Source of the DNA: Occallatibacter savannae
GTDB taxonomy: Bacteria > Acidobacteriota > Terriglobia > Terriglobales > Acidobacteriaceae
NCBI RefSeq assembly: GCF_003131205.1
Contig: NZ_QFFY01000001.1
Span: forward strand, 744,001 to 808,000
Reading direction: 5' to 3'
Length of the DNA stretch: 64,000 nt
This document shows positions 1 through 7,131 of this stretch, piece after piece (positions within the stretch are counted from its first letter, which is position 1; the number at the start of each line of letters is the position of its first letter). Below the pieces are notes generated by a model, which was given only the letters and a program-made list of their open reading frames with translations, made no database searches and was not told where the DNA came from. Position numbers and translations under genes: made by a program.

Positions 1-69
1 TAGCCATTAGCCTTTAGCTTGTAGCTTTTGTCTCGTGCTACAGCTACAGGCTACGAGCTACCGGCCTCC
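1..69. repeat. Degenerate heptamer-like AGC/GCTA repeat at window edge
   Basis: The first 69 bases consist largely of GTAGC/GCTAC words recurring about every 6 to 8 bases, including a small TGTAGC/GCTACA inverted repeat with an 11-base loop at 24-46. No coding potential is evident. It lies just downstream of the sugar dehydrogenase-like gene on the minus strand. It may extend beyond the window. Confidence 0.45.
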
Positions 70-1476
70 CTACCTCCCGTGCGGATGAATGTAATACAGG
101 AGGCCCAGATAGTCGTCGCTGAGGAGGAAGGTGTCCGGCGCGAGGCGGAGGATTGCGCAGGGGCGGCCGTGGACGACAGTCTTGCCGTTGATGGTTGTGA
201 GGAAGCCGGTGAGGAAGTCTTGCGGCTTGCGATCGGCAGGGCTGAAGCGCACGACTTTGAAGCCGCTGCCGATGTGCGGGTGGCTTGCTCCGTGTAGAGC
301 GACAAGGAAGCTGTTGGCGAGAGCTGAATCCTGCTTGCCGAAGTAGGCGAAACCGAGCGGTGAGCTGTGCGCGGCAAAGGTGGTGTACGCGGGTGGAACG
401 TGGTTGCACGATTGAAGAGGCGGGGGAGCTTTGCCGAGGTTTGCGTTGGGATCGGCAGCGTGATGGCCACCGCCGGCGGTGAGATTGGTGCCTGCGGCCG
501 AGACGCCTTTCTGTTCGCCGTAGACTGAATCGCTCGCTGGCGATTTGGAACCTGGAGGCTTGGGCGCTGTCTTCCCTGTTGTTCGGGCGTCGTCGAGCGT
601 CGGCAAGGGAGTCTGGTCAAGGACAGGTTTGCCCTGCGAGAAGTAGCATGCGGGCCAGCCATAGTTGGGTGTGGCGTTGGAGTCAAGGGCGAGTTGGAAG
701 AAGGTGTCTTCGGGGAGCCTGTCTCCAAGGTGGTCGTCGCCCATGTTGGTGGCGAACAGCTCGTCATTGAGTTCGGGGATCTGCTGCATGTCGACGGCGT
801 TCCGAAGGCCCTGCGCTTCGAGGTGCTGGTTCTTGCCGTCGGGGTCCATGCTGACGACGGATGCGCGCAGGACCTCGTCTTCCCGGCAGTAGTTGCACGA
901 TGACCCAACCGACACGAAGATGCGCGGCCTGCCGGCGATCTCCGCGACCGCAACGGTACGGGTGAGGTGCCAGCCGCCGTATTTGTAGTGAAGCCCGTAG
1001 TCAGGAAACCGGATGAGCGTCTCGGGGGCGGAGGTCGGCGCGGTGTCGCCGGCGTTGTATTTGTATCGAATGAGCCGATCGGTCAGCGGGAGATAAAGCC
1101 AGCTCTGCTTCGTTGCGGTATCGGTGTAGAAGGCGAGATTGTTGGGGTTGCGCAGATGGTCGAGGTAGAGGGTGATGTGCGTGAAGCGATGCGATTGCTG
1201 GTTCCAGCCTTCGAGAATGTAGACCGCGCCCAGGCGGTTGTCGCTGAGGTCGTGCATCGAGGTGACGAAGATGCGGCCGTCAGGAGACTTCGCAAAGAAG
1301 CGGACACGCTTGAGGCCGGTCGCGGCGATGTTGATGTCGAATTGCTCGGGAAGATTGAGGGTGATTTGTTTGCCAGGGGCGTAGGTGAGGGAGTGGGGTG
1401 TCTGGGCGGGGATGACCTCCGCCGTGAAGACACACAAGAGCGCCGACAGCAGTGCGCGGGGGAGTGCTCGCTGCAT
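70..1476 (-). CDS. Exported PQQ-dependent sugar dehydrogenase-like (sorbosone/glucose dehydrogenase family) protein
   Basis: The 468-residue product starts with a signal peptide: a basic stretch, a hydrophobic core and a likely cleavage near residue 24. The rest looks like the beta-propeller of the soluble glucose/sorbosone dehydrogenase family, with repeats built around phrases such as SPDGRIFVTSMHD, LRNPNNLAF and TPNYGWPACYF. A CNYC pair lies in the middle. The family oxidises aldoses or related polyols in the periplasm using PQQ. I cannot name the substrate, and no PQQ synthesis genes are in the window. It lies downstream of hemD on the same strand and may be read through from the heme operon, though the metabolic link is unclear. 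Confidence 0.8.
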   Translation of the reverse strand: MQRALPRALLSALLCVFTAEVIPAQTPHSLTYAPGKQITLNLPEQFDINIAATGLKRVRFFAKSPDGRIFVTSMHDLSDNRLGAVYILEGWNQQSHRFTHITLYLDHLRNPNNLAFYTDTATKQSWLYLPLTDRLIRYKYNAGDTAPTSAPETLIRFPDYGLHYKYGGWHLTRTVAVAEIAGRPRIFVSVGSSCNYCREDEVLRASVVSMDPDGKNQHLEAQGLRNAVDMQQIPELNDELFATNMGDDHLGDRLPEDTFFQLALDSNATPNYGWPACYFSQGKPVLDQTPLPTLDDARTTGKTAPKPPGSKSPASDSVYGEQKGVSAAGTNLTAGGGHHAADPNANLGKAPPPLQSCNHVPPAYTTFAAHSSPLGFAYFGKQDSALANSFLVALHGASHPHIGSGFKVVRFSPADRKPQDFLTGFLTTINGKTVVHGRPCAILRLAPDTFLLSDDYLGLLYYIHPHGR

Positions 1477-1495
1477 ATCTGTAGTTTAGAAGAAA

Positions 1496-2263
1496 TCAGA
1501 ACTGGCTGATAACGGCGGCGATCAGGCCGGGGATGTCGTGGGGGTCAGCTTCGGCGGCGGGAGGCCAGTTGTGTTCACGAAGAGTGGCGCTGGTGATGGG
1601 GCCGATGGAGATGGCTTTGACACCGGAGAATGGAAAGGCGATCCCGGCAACGCGGGCGACGTCGGCGAGATGCGTGACGCTGGAGGAACTGGTGAAGGTA
1701 GCGGCGTCGATGCGGGATGCGAGCGCGGCGCGGAGTTTGGCGGGCGCGTCTTGCGGGATGGCGTTCTGGTAGGCGTCAACGACGTCGACGATGGCGCCGG
1801 TGGCACGGAGGGTGTCGGGGATGAGGTCGCGGGCAATGGCAGCGCGGGCGAGGAGGATGCGCTGGCCGGAGGCAAGATCGGCGAGGGATTCGAGGAGGCT
1901 TTCGGCGACGTATTCCTTTGGAGTGAGGGCGACGGAGAAGCCGGCCTGGCCAGCGGCTTCTGCAGTGGCTTTGCCGACTGCGGCAATCTGAGGCTTCCGC
2001 TCGTTGTTGACAACGCCGCATGCAGCGGTGCGTTCAACGATGGCGTGAACTGCGTTCGCACTGGTGAGGATGATCAAGTCGTAAGTGCTGAGGTTGTGGA
2101 GGGCGGCGTCGAGGGCATCGTATGACTCGGGCGGACGGATTTCGAGGACGGGAACTTCGACGGGCTCGGCCCCGGCGGCGCGGAGACCGTCGCTCAGTTT
2201 GCTGGCCTGGTGAGCGGCGCGGGTGACGAGGATGCGTTTGTGGGCGAGTGGCAGCGACGTCAT
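1496..2263 (-). CDS. hemD: Uroporphyrinogen-III synthase
   Basis: The protein cyclises hydroxymethylbilane to uroporphyrinogen III with inversion of ring D, the step after HemC in tetrapyrrole synthesis. The ~255-residue length and N-terminal KRILVTRA motif fit HemD, as do the mid-protein segments LIILTSANAVHA and FTSSSSVTHL. HemD is poorly conserved, so position next to hemA-hemC is strong support. The chosen ATG is at 2263; a GTG three codons upstream at 2272 is an alternative, and neither has a clear ribosome binding site. The gene is separated from hemC by about 120 bases, unlike the overlapping genes before it. Confidence 0.9.
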   Translation of the reverse strand: MTSLPLAHKRILVTRAAHQASKLSDGLRAAGAEPVEVPVLEIRPPESYDALDAALHNLSTYDLIILTSANAVHAIVERTAACGVVNNERKPQIAAVGKATAEAAGQAGFSVALTPKEYVAESLLESLADLASGQRILLARAAIARDLIPDTLRATGAIVDVVDAYQNAIPQDAPAKLRAALASRIDAATFTSSSSVTHLADVARVAGIAFPFSGVKAISIGPITSATLREHNWPPAAEADPHDIPGLIAAVISQF

Positions 2264-2290
2264 GATCGACACCGATGGGAGGAACGAGAG

Positions 2291-2349
2291 TGTTGAAGAA
2301 GCAAATCCCTCGCTCCGCTGAAGAAAGCCGCTCCGCTCAGGATGACAGT
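2291..2349. repeat. Intergenic repeat-like element between hemC and hemD
   Basis: Read on the minus strand, this stretch contains CATCCTGAGCGGAGCG followed by a second GCGGAGCGAGGGAT copy. This wording resembles short dispersed intergenic repeats that I associate with acidobacterial genomes. Only one copy is visible in this window, so calling it a dispersed repeat is an inference. It sits inside the heme operon and could affect hemD transcript or translation levels. Confidence 0.35.
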
Positions 2350-2385
2350 CTCAAGATTCAAGGCTTGATGGTCCCTGAACGGATT

Positions 2386-3339
2386 CTATGCCGATGCGCC
2401 TGGGGCCGGCTCGGCTGTAGACGCAAGGAGTTCCTTCGCGCCGGCTTTCATGAGCTTGTTCGCGATGAGCTGGCCAAGGGCGAGGGGACCCATTTCGGCG
2501 CGGCGGACTTCGTGATGAGCGCGGATAGCCTTGCCGGTAGCGGGGTCGGCCACGACACCGAAAATTTCCTGCCACTCGCCTGATTCGCTTTGCGGGGCGA
2601 CGCGGCAGTGGATGCCGATGGGAACCTGGCAGCCGCCGCCTAATGCGGCTAGAGCGGCGCGCTCGGCGGTGACGGCGTAACAGGTGGCGGCGTCGTCGAG
2701 GAATGCGATGGCGGAGAGTGTGTCGTGATCTTCTTTGCGGGTTTCGATTCCGAGGGAGCCCTGACCTGCTGCGGGACAGAAGTGGTGCGGCTCGAAGCGC
2801 TCGCGAACCCACTCGGCTTTCTCGAGACGATCGAGGCCTGCTGCGGCGAGAAGGATGGCATCCACCTGGCCCTCTTCAAGTTTGCGCAAGCGCGTGTCGA
2901 CATTGCCGCGGAACTCGACGGCTTTGATGTCGGGCCGGAGAGCCAGAAGCTGCGCTCGGCGACGCTGGCTGCTGGTGCCGACAACGGCTCCCTTCGGCAG
3001 CGCGTGCAGAGAGTGGTATTTAACCGAGACGAGAACGTCGCGCGGATCGACGCGCTTGGGCGTGGCGGCGAGTCGAAAGGGCGCGGGTAGTTCTGTCGGA
3101 AGGTCCTTGAGCGAATGAACGGCAAGATCGACGCGGCCTTCGGCGAGAGCTTCTTCGATCTCCTTGGTGAACATGCCCTTGGAGCCGACCTGGGCGAAGG
3201 AGACTTCCTGCAGCTTGTCGCCGGTGGTCTTGATGATCTCGATCTGGACACTGTGGCCGTGGGTGCGCAGCAGTGCTGCGATGTGGTTGGCCTGCCAGAG
3301 CGCGAGTTGCGATCCGCGACTGCCGATGCGCAGATTCAT
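2386..3339 (-). CDS. hemC: Hydroxymethylbilane synthase (porphobilinogen deaminase)
   Basis: The enzyme joins four porphobilinogen units into hydroxymethylbilane using a covalent dipyrromethane cofactor. The 317-residue protein has the N-terminal RIGSRGSQLALWQ motif, the substrate-site segments VDLAVHSLKDLPTE and VGTSSQRRRAQL, and a C-terminal LGGGCQVPIG with the cysteine that anchors the cofactor. Its ATG overlaps the hemA stop codon by four bases (ATGA), so translation of the two is probably coupled. Confidence 0.97.
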   Translation of the reverse strand: MNLRIGSRGSQLALWQANHIAALLRTHGHSVQIEIIKTTGDKLQEVSFAQVGSKGMFTKEIEEALAEGRVDLAVHSLKDLPTELPAPFRLAATPKRVDPRDVLVSVKYHSLHALPKGAVVGTSSQRRRAQLLALRPDIKAVEFRGNVDTRLRKLEEGQVDAILLAAAGLDRLEKAEWVRERFEPHHFCPAAGQGSLGIETRKEDHDTLSAIAFLDDAATCYAVTAERAALAALGGGCQVPIGIHCRVAPQSESGEWQEIFGVVADPATGKAIRAHHEVRRAEMGPLALGQLIANKLMKAGAKELLASTAEPAPGASA

Positions 3340-4697
3340 TTGCCTCCTACGGCGCTGGTTTCGCTCTCGCGCGGGGAAGTTTTCTTTTCAGGTTGATCGA
3401 TGGGAACCACTGTAGCTTGCGATTGCGGTTCAGGGTCGGCTGCGGCCGGGAGGGACCATGTTTCGCAGAGGGCCTCGACGCGCGTGGAGTCGTTTTCGCG
3501 GGCGGCCTGCTTGAGAGCCTGCATCGGCGGATGGAGGAATTTGTTGACCAGCCCGCGGGTAAGGGCTTCAACCGCGGCGATCTGTTCGTCGGTCAGAGGG
3601 CCGAGCTTGGCGTGCATGCGCTTGAGTTCGTTGACGCGAATCTCTTCTGCCTGGCGCTGAAGGCTCACGATCGCTGGTGCGACATTGACAGTGCGGCGGC
3701 GCTGGTGGAAGCGCTCGACCTCGGCTTCGACGAGCGCCTCGGCATCGCCGGCCTGCGTTTTGCGCTCGGCGATGTGGGCGGCTGCGACTTGCTGAAGGTC
3801 GTCGATGTCGTAGACGAAGATGCCTTCAATCTTGTTCATCGCCGGATCGACGTCGCGGGGCACGGCGATGTCGATAAAGAACATCGGGCGATTGCGGCGC
3901 CGATGCATGAACTGCTGGCCGTGCTCCGGGCGGAAGATATGGTGCGGCGCGCCAGTGGAGCTGATAACGATGTCGGCTTCGGTCGTGGTCTCGTAGAGCT
4001 TGTCGAAGGGGATGACCCGGCCGTTGAAGGGCTCGGCAAGCTGGCGGGCACGCTCCATGGTGCGGTTTGTGACGAGGATGGCGCCTGCTCCCTGCTGGAC
4101 GAGGTGGCGGGCAGCGAGCTCGCTCATCTTCCCTGCTCCCACGAGGAAGACGGTGCGGCCATTGAGCGACCCGAATATCTTGCGCGCCAGCTCGACGGCG
4201 ACAGAGGCGATGGAAACGGAGTTGGAGCCAATGGCGGTTTCGGTGCGGACTTTCTTGGCGGCAGCGAAGGCCGATTGAAGCAGATATTCGAGCTGGCCGG
4301 AGACGGTTCCGGCGGCGCAGGCCGAGGCGAAGGCGTCCTTTACCTGGCCGAGGATCTGCGGTTCGCCTACGACCATGGAGTCGAGGCTGGCGGCTACTCG
4401 GAAGAGATGCCGGACGGCCTGCTGGTCGCGGTGCTCATAAATGTGAGGCCCAAGCTCAGACTGGGCGATTCCGAAGTGCGTGTACAGAAAGCTGCGGATA
4501 TCGGTGGCTGGACCATCGACGGCGGCGAGCATCTCGACGCGGTTGCAGGTGGAGACGATCATGCACTCGGTGACGCCGGGCTGGGCGGCGAGAGCGCGGG
4601 TGGTTTCCGGCAGCTCGTCACGGTTGATGGCAATGCGCTCGCGAAGGGAGATGGGCGCGGTCTTGTGGTTGACCCCGATGAGGACGAGCTGGCTCAT
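3336..4697 (-). CDS. hemA: Glutamyl-tRNA reductase
   Basis: HemA reduces glutamyl-tRNA(Glu) to glutamate-1-semialdehyde, the committed step of C5 tetrapyrrole synthesis. The protein begins with the family's LIGVNHKTAP segment, and the catalytic cysteine lies in VSTCNRVEM near residue 50. The NADPH-binding domain carries VGAGKMSELAA, and a helical dimerisation domain follows. The open frame continues upstream of 4697, but the start there matches the conserved N-terminus and overlaps the stop of the upstream membrane protein gene by four bases (ATGA), giving a normal-size 453-residue protein. The C-terminus has a short extra tail rich in P, E and S. Confidence 0.97.
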   Translation of the reverse strand: MSQLVLIGVNHKTAPISLRERIAINRDELPETTRALAAQPGVTECMIVSTCNRVEMLAAVDGPATDIRSFLYTHFGIAQSELGPHIYEHRDQQAVRHLFRVAASLDSMVVGEPQILGQVKDAFASACAAGTVSGQLEYLLQSAFAAAKKVRTETAIGSNSVSIASVAVELARKIFGSLNGRTVFLVGAGKMSELAARHLVQQGAGAILVTNRTMERARQLAEPFNGRVIPFDKLYETTTEADIVISSTGAPHHIFRPEHGQQFMHRRRNRPMFFIDIAVPRDVDPAMNKIEGIFVYDIDDLQQVAAAHIAERKTQAGDAEALVEAEVERFHQRRRTVNVAPAIVSLQRQAEEIRVNELKRMHAKLGPLTDEQIAAVEALTRGLVNKFLHPPMQALKQAARENDSTRVEALCETWSLPAAADPEPQSQATVVPIDQPEKKTSPRESETSAVGGK

Positions 4698-5530
4698 GGG
4701 GCACCGAACCTGTGGACGCGGCTGACAATGTTCGCGGCCCAGACGCAGACCATGACGATGAGAACGGCGCCAGAGAGGTACGCAGCTCTTCGGCCCCGAA
4801 GGCCGGCGGTCCACCGAAGGAATATGAGAAGGACGTAGAGGCCCCACATCACAAAAGAGGCAAGGACCTTGGGATCGACGAAGTAGGCGGCCCCGAGCGA
4901 GGTTTCCTGGACGAGCACGGCACCCAGGATCAGTCCGACGGTCATGCAGGGGAAACCGAAGAGCAGCATGGAGTTGGCGATGCGCTCGAGGGTGTCGAGG
5001 GGCGGGAGCCAGTCGAAGGCTGAACGGCCGGTTTCTGTCAGATTCTTGAGTTTGGACTTGAGGCGGCGCTCCAGGGCAAGGTAGAGGATTGACGAGAGCA
5101 GGCTGAAGCCCAGAGCTGCGTAGGCGCAAAGCAGTGCGGCAATGTGCGCCACGAGCCAGCTGGTGCGAACTCCCTGTGAGGGAAAGGCATAGCCTTGAGC
5201 GCCCAGGGAGGGCACGAATACGAGGAAGAATGTGATCGGCAGGGCGAAGACGCCGAGCGACATGGCCTCATAGAGCCACCAGGCCAGAAAGTAGAGCCCG
5301 GCGATGGCAAACCCTAGCAGAGATTCAACTTCGCGCGCTCCGACCGGGACCCAACGGTGGGCCTGAACCAGCATTTCTACCGCAGAGACGAAGTGGAAGA
5401 AGAAGGCCATGCCTCCCAGGTGCACACACCAGCGCCGCGCGCGATCTGAGGAACTGAGCACGGCGGGGAAGATGGTGACACTTGCGGCCGCGTATAGGAT
5501 GGTCGCGACTCGTAGCCACAGGAGATGCAT
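4694..5530 (-). CDS. CcsA/HemX-like cytochrome c assembly membrane protein
   Basis: The 278-residue protein has about eight hydrophobic segments and belongs by appearance to the cytochrome c assembly (CcsA/ResC/HemX) family. Its C-terminal half has the usual spaced segments WLVAHIAALLCAYAALG, LFGFPCMTVGLILGA and FVMWGLYVLLIFLRW. Relatives either handle heme during cytochrome c maturation or, as HemX in Bacillus, modulate HemA levels. Position directly before hemA with a four-base overlap makes a HemX-like role attractive, but this is inferred from context. Confidence 0.85.
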   Translation of the reverse strand: MHLLWLRVATILYAAASVTIFPAVLSSSDRARRWCVHLGGMAFFFHFVSAVEMLVQAHRWVPVGAREVESLLGFAIAGLYFLAWWLYEAMSLGVFALPITFFLVFVPSLGAQGYAFPSQGVRTSWLVAHIAALLCAYAALGFSLLSSILYLALERRLKSKLKNLTETGRSAFDWLPPLDTLERIANSMLLFGFPCMTVGLILGAVLVQETSLGAAYFVDPKVLASFVMWGLYVLLIFLRWTAGLRGRRAAYLSGAVLIVMVCVWAANIVSRVHRFGAP

Positions 5531-5642
5531 GCCGTACTCAATCTAAAGCCTTAGTACTCAGTATACTGTGATCCAAATCACCAGATGGATGCTTCCCATG
5601 GGCTGGCGGGGAGGACATCCCCTGATGTTCCCCGATCCCGCG

Positions 5643-6986
5643 CTAACTGACACTGTGCACCCGCTCTCCCGGCTCTACCGGTTGCGTTTGCGTCGTCTCA
5701 CGTACTGAAGTCTCGCGCGCGTATACCCATAGATAGAAGATCGCAGTCGCCAGGAGAGTCAGGGGTACGGGGCAGTCAAGGACTGCGGACTGGAGGCGGC
5801 TGTAATGCGCTCCCGCATCGGGGTACAGATGATGCATGAGTCCGAATAGAGCTATGCCGAAGGCGTCACCGGTGACGATGAACGCGCAGGCTGTGATGCC
5901 GAGAGCTACCCAGGCAAGGACTTTCCCTCGAGACCACAGCAGCGCGCATGCAGGGACCAATAGAAGCAGAAGCTTGGCGTCATACTGCCGGTGGTACACG
6001 GGCAAGAGGGAGAGCGGTGCTATGGTTGCGAGAGCATACCAAACTCTAGCCGGACCGCCCGGCTTCAGCGTGAGCAGGGCCCAGTAGAGAAACATCGGTG
6101 CGCAAATCAGGTACGTTGCGAGGTTATAGGCTCCGGGCGTTTCCCACATCAGGCTGGTGACGGCCTGCAAGTTGATCAACCCACAGGTGCCGTGCGGAGT
6201 GCTGGGATCGCTCGCGCCGCCCTGGCCGTTCAACACCTGCAGATTGGCTGAGAATTCGTGCATCCACCCGGGCGAGATGTGAAATACCCATGCAGTCGCA
6301 GGAATGCTGATGAGGGCAATCAGCAGAAGAGTCCGGGTGGCCTGACGCCGTGACCCTGCAGAGAAAAGGATCAGGAGGATCCAGATGAACGCCGCGTTGT
6401 GGGGCTTGAGGATCAGGGACACCGCGAGACAGACCACGCCGACCCAGATGAATCTGTTCTCGAGGAAGCACCATACGGCGATGATTGCGAACGGGACCAG
6501 AAAACTGGCCGGATTGCCGAAGTAGAAGAGTGTCGGACTGTTCAGCAGACAAAATGAAACGAGCACAGCCGACAATAACGGAGCGTAGCGGGCACCTCGT
6601 TCCCACATGAGGAAGCACGCAAGGATGAAGCTGCCCGCGATAAGCAAGATCCAGAGTGCCCGGCCAAGATCCATCGGCAAGACGGCGAGCGGGATCAAAA
6701 ATGGAAACTCGCCGGGTAAATAGATATTGCGGGTAGCAACCAGCCGCTCCTGATCGGAGGTAAACGGCGGTTCACCGGCTCTGCGGTAAAGCGCCTCCAT
6801 ATCTGCGCCGCTATACGGGTCACAGTGCTGAACCAGGCAGGTTCCGCGATAGTAGGCGGTGGTGAAGTCCTGCACGGAGTTGCTTCGTTTGGCCGCGACC
6901 ACGGCTGCGCCAATCAGCAAGAACGCGATGACCCCGATAATGATCAGGTATCTTGCGTCTCGATTGGACTTGGCCGACTCCATCAA
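5643..6986 (-). CDS. Polytopic membrane protein of the GT87/DUF2029 type
   Basis: The 447-residue protein has around ten hydrophobic segments. An early extracytoplasmic loop reads DFTTAYYRGTCLVQHCDPYSG, where aspartate and nearby residues match the first-loop pattern of GT-C fold mannosyltransferases of family 87. Such enzymes use polyprenyl-phosphate sugars to extend glycolipids or polysaccharides in the periplasm. The acceptor is unknown. It is transcribed toward the heme genes but separated from them by about 110 bases with no visible feature. Confidence 0.7.
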   Translation of the reverse strand: MMESAKSNRDARYLIIIGVIAFLLIGAAVVAAKRSNSVQDFTTAYYRGTCLVQHCDPYSGADMEALYRRAGEPPFTSDQERLVATRNIYLPGEFPFLIPLAVLPMDLGRALWILLIAGSFILACFLMWERGARYAPLLSAVLVSFCLLNSPTLFYFGNPASFLVPFAIIAVWCFLENRFIWVGVVCLAVSLILKPHNAAFIWILLILFSAGSRRQATRTLLLIALISIPATAWVFHISPGWMHEFSANLQVLNGQGGASDPSTPHGTCGLINLQAVTSLMWETPGAYNLATYLICAPMFLYWALLTLKPGGPARVWYALATIAPLSLLPVYHRQYDAKLLLLLVPACALLWSRGKVLAWVALGITACAFIVTGDAFGIALFGLMHHLYPDAGAHYSRLQSAVLDCPVPLTLLATAIFYLWVYARETSVRETTQTQPVEPGERVHSVS

Positions 6987-7131
6987 CGCCAGAGTACGTC
7001 AGACAAGGCGCGATCAAAAAATGGAAAGTTGGCACCGCGCCCGGCTTGCGATTACCGAAGAGATATGTGCTTTTCGTCCTTGCATTCCACAGGCAGAGGT
7101 GGAAGATCCATGAGAGTAAGCTGAAACCAGC

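Noticed and set aside
1..69. CRISPR array
   Set aside because: Repeat units are too short and degenerate, with no spacers of constant length and no cas genes in the window.
3273..4838. 521-residue plus-strand frame across hemA
   Set aside because: Antisense of hemA, which has full family motifs; the product is compositionally odd with no recognisable domain.
4698..5129. N-terminal extension of hemA up to 5129
   Set aside because: Extra residues are Pro/Arg-rich, overlap the CcsA-like gene and precede the conserved HemA start at 4697.
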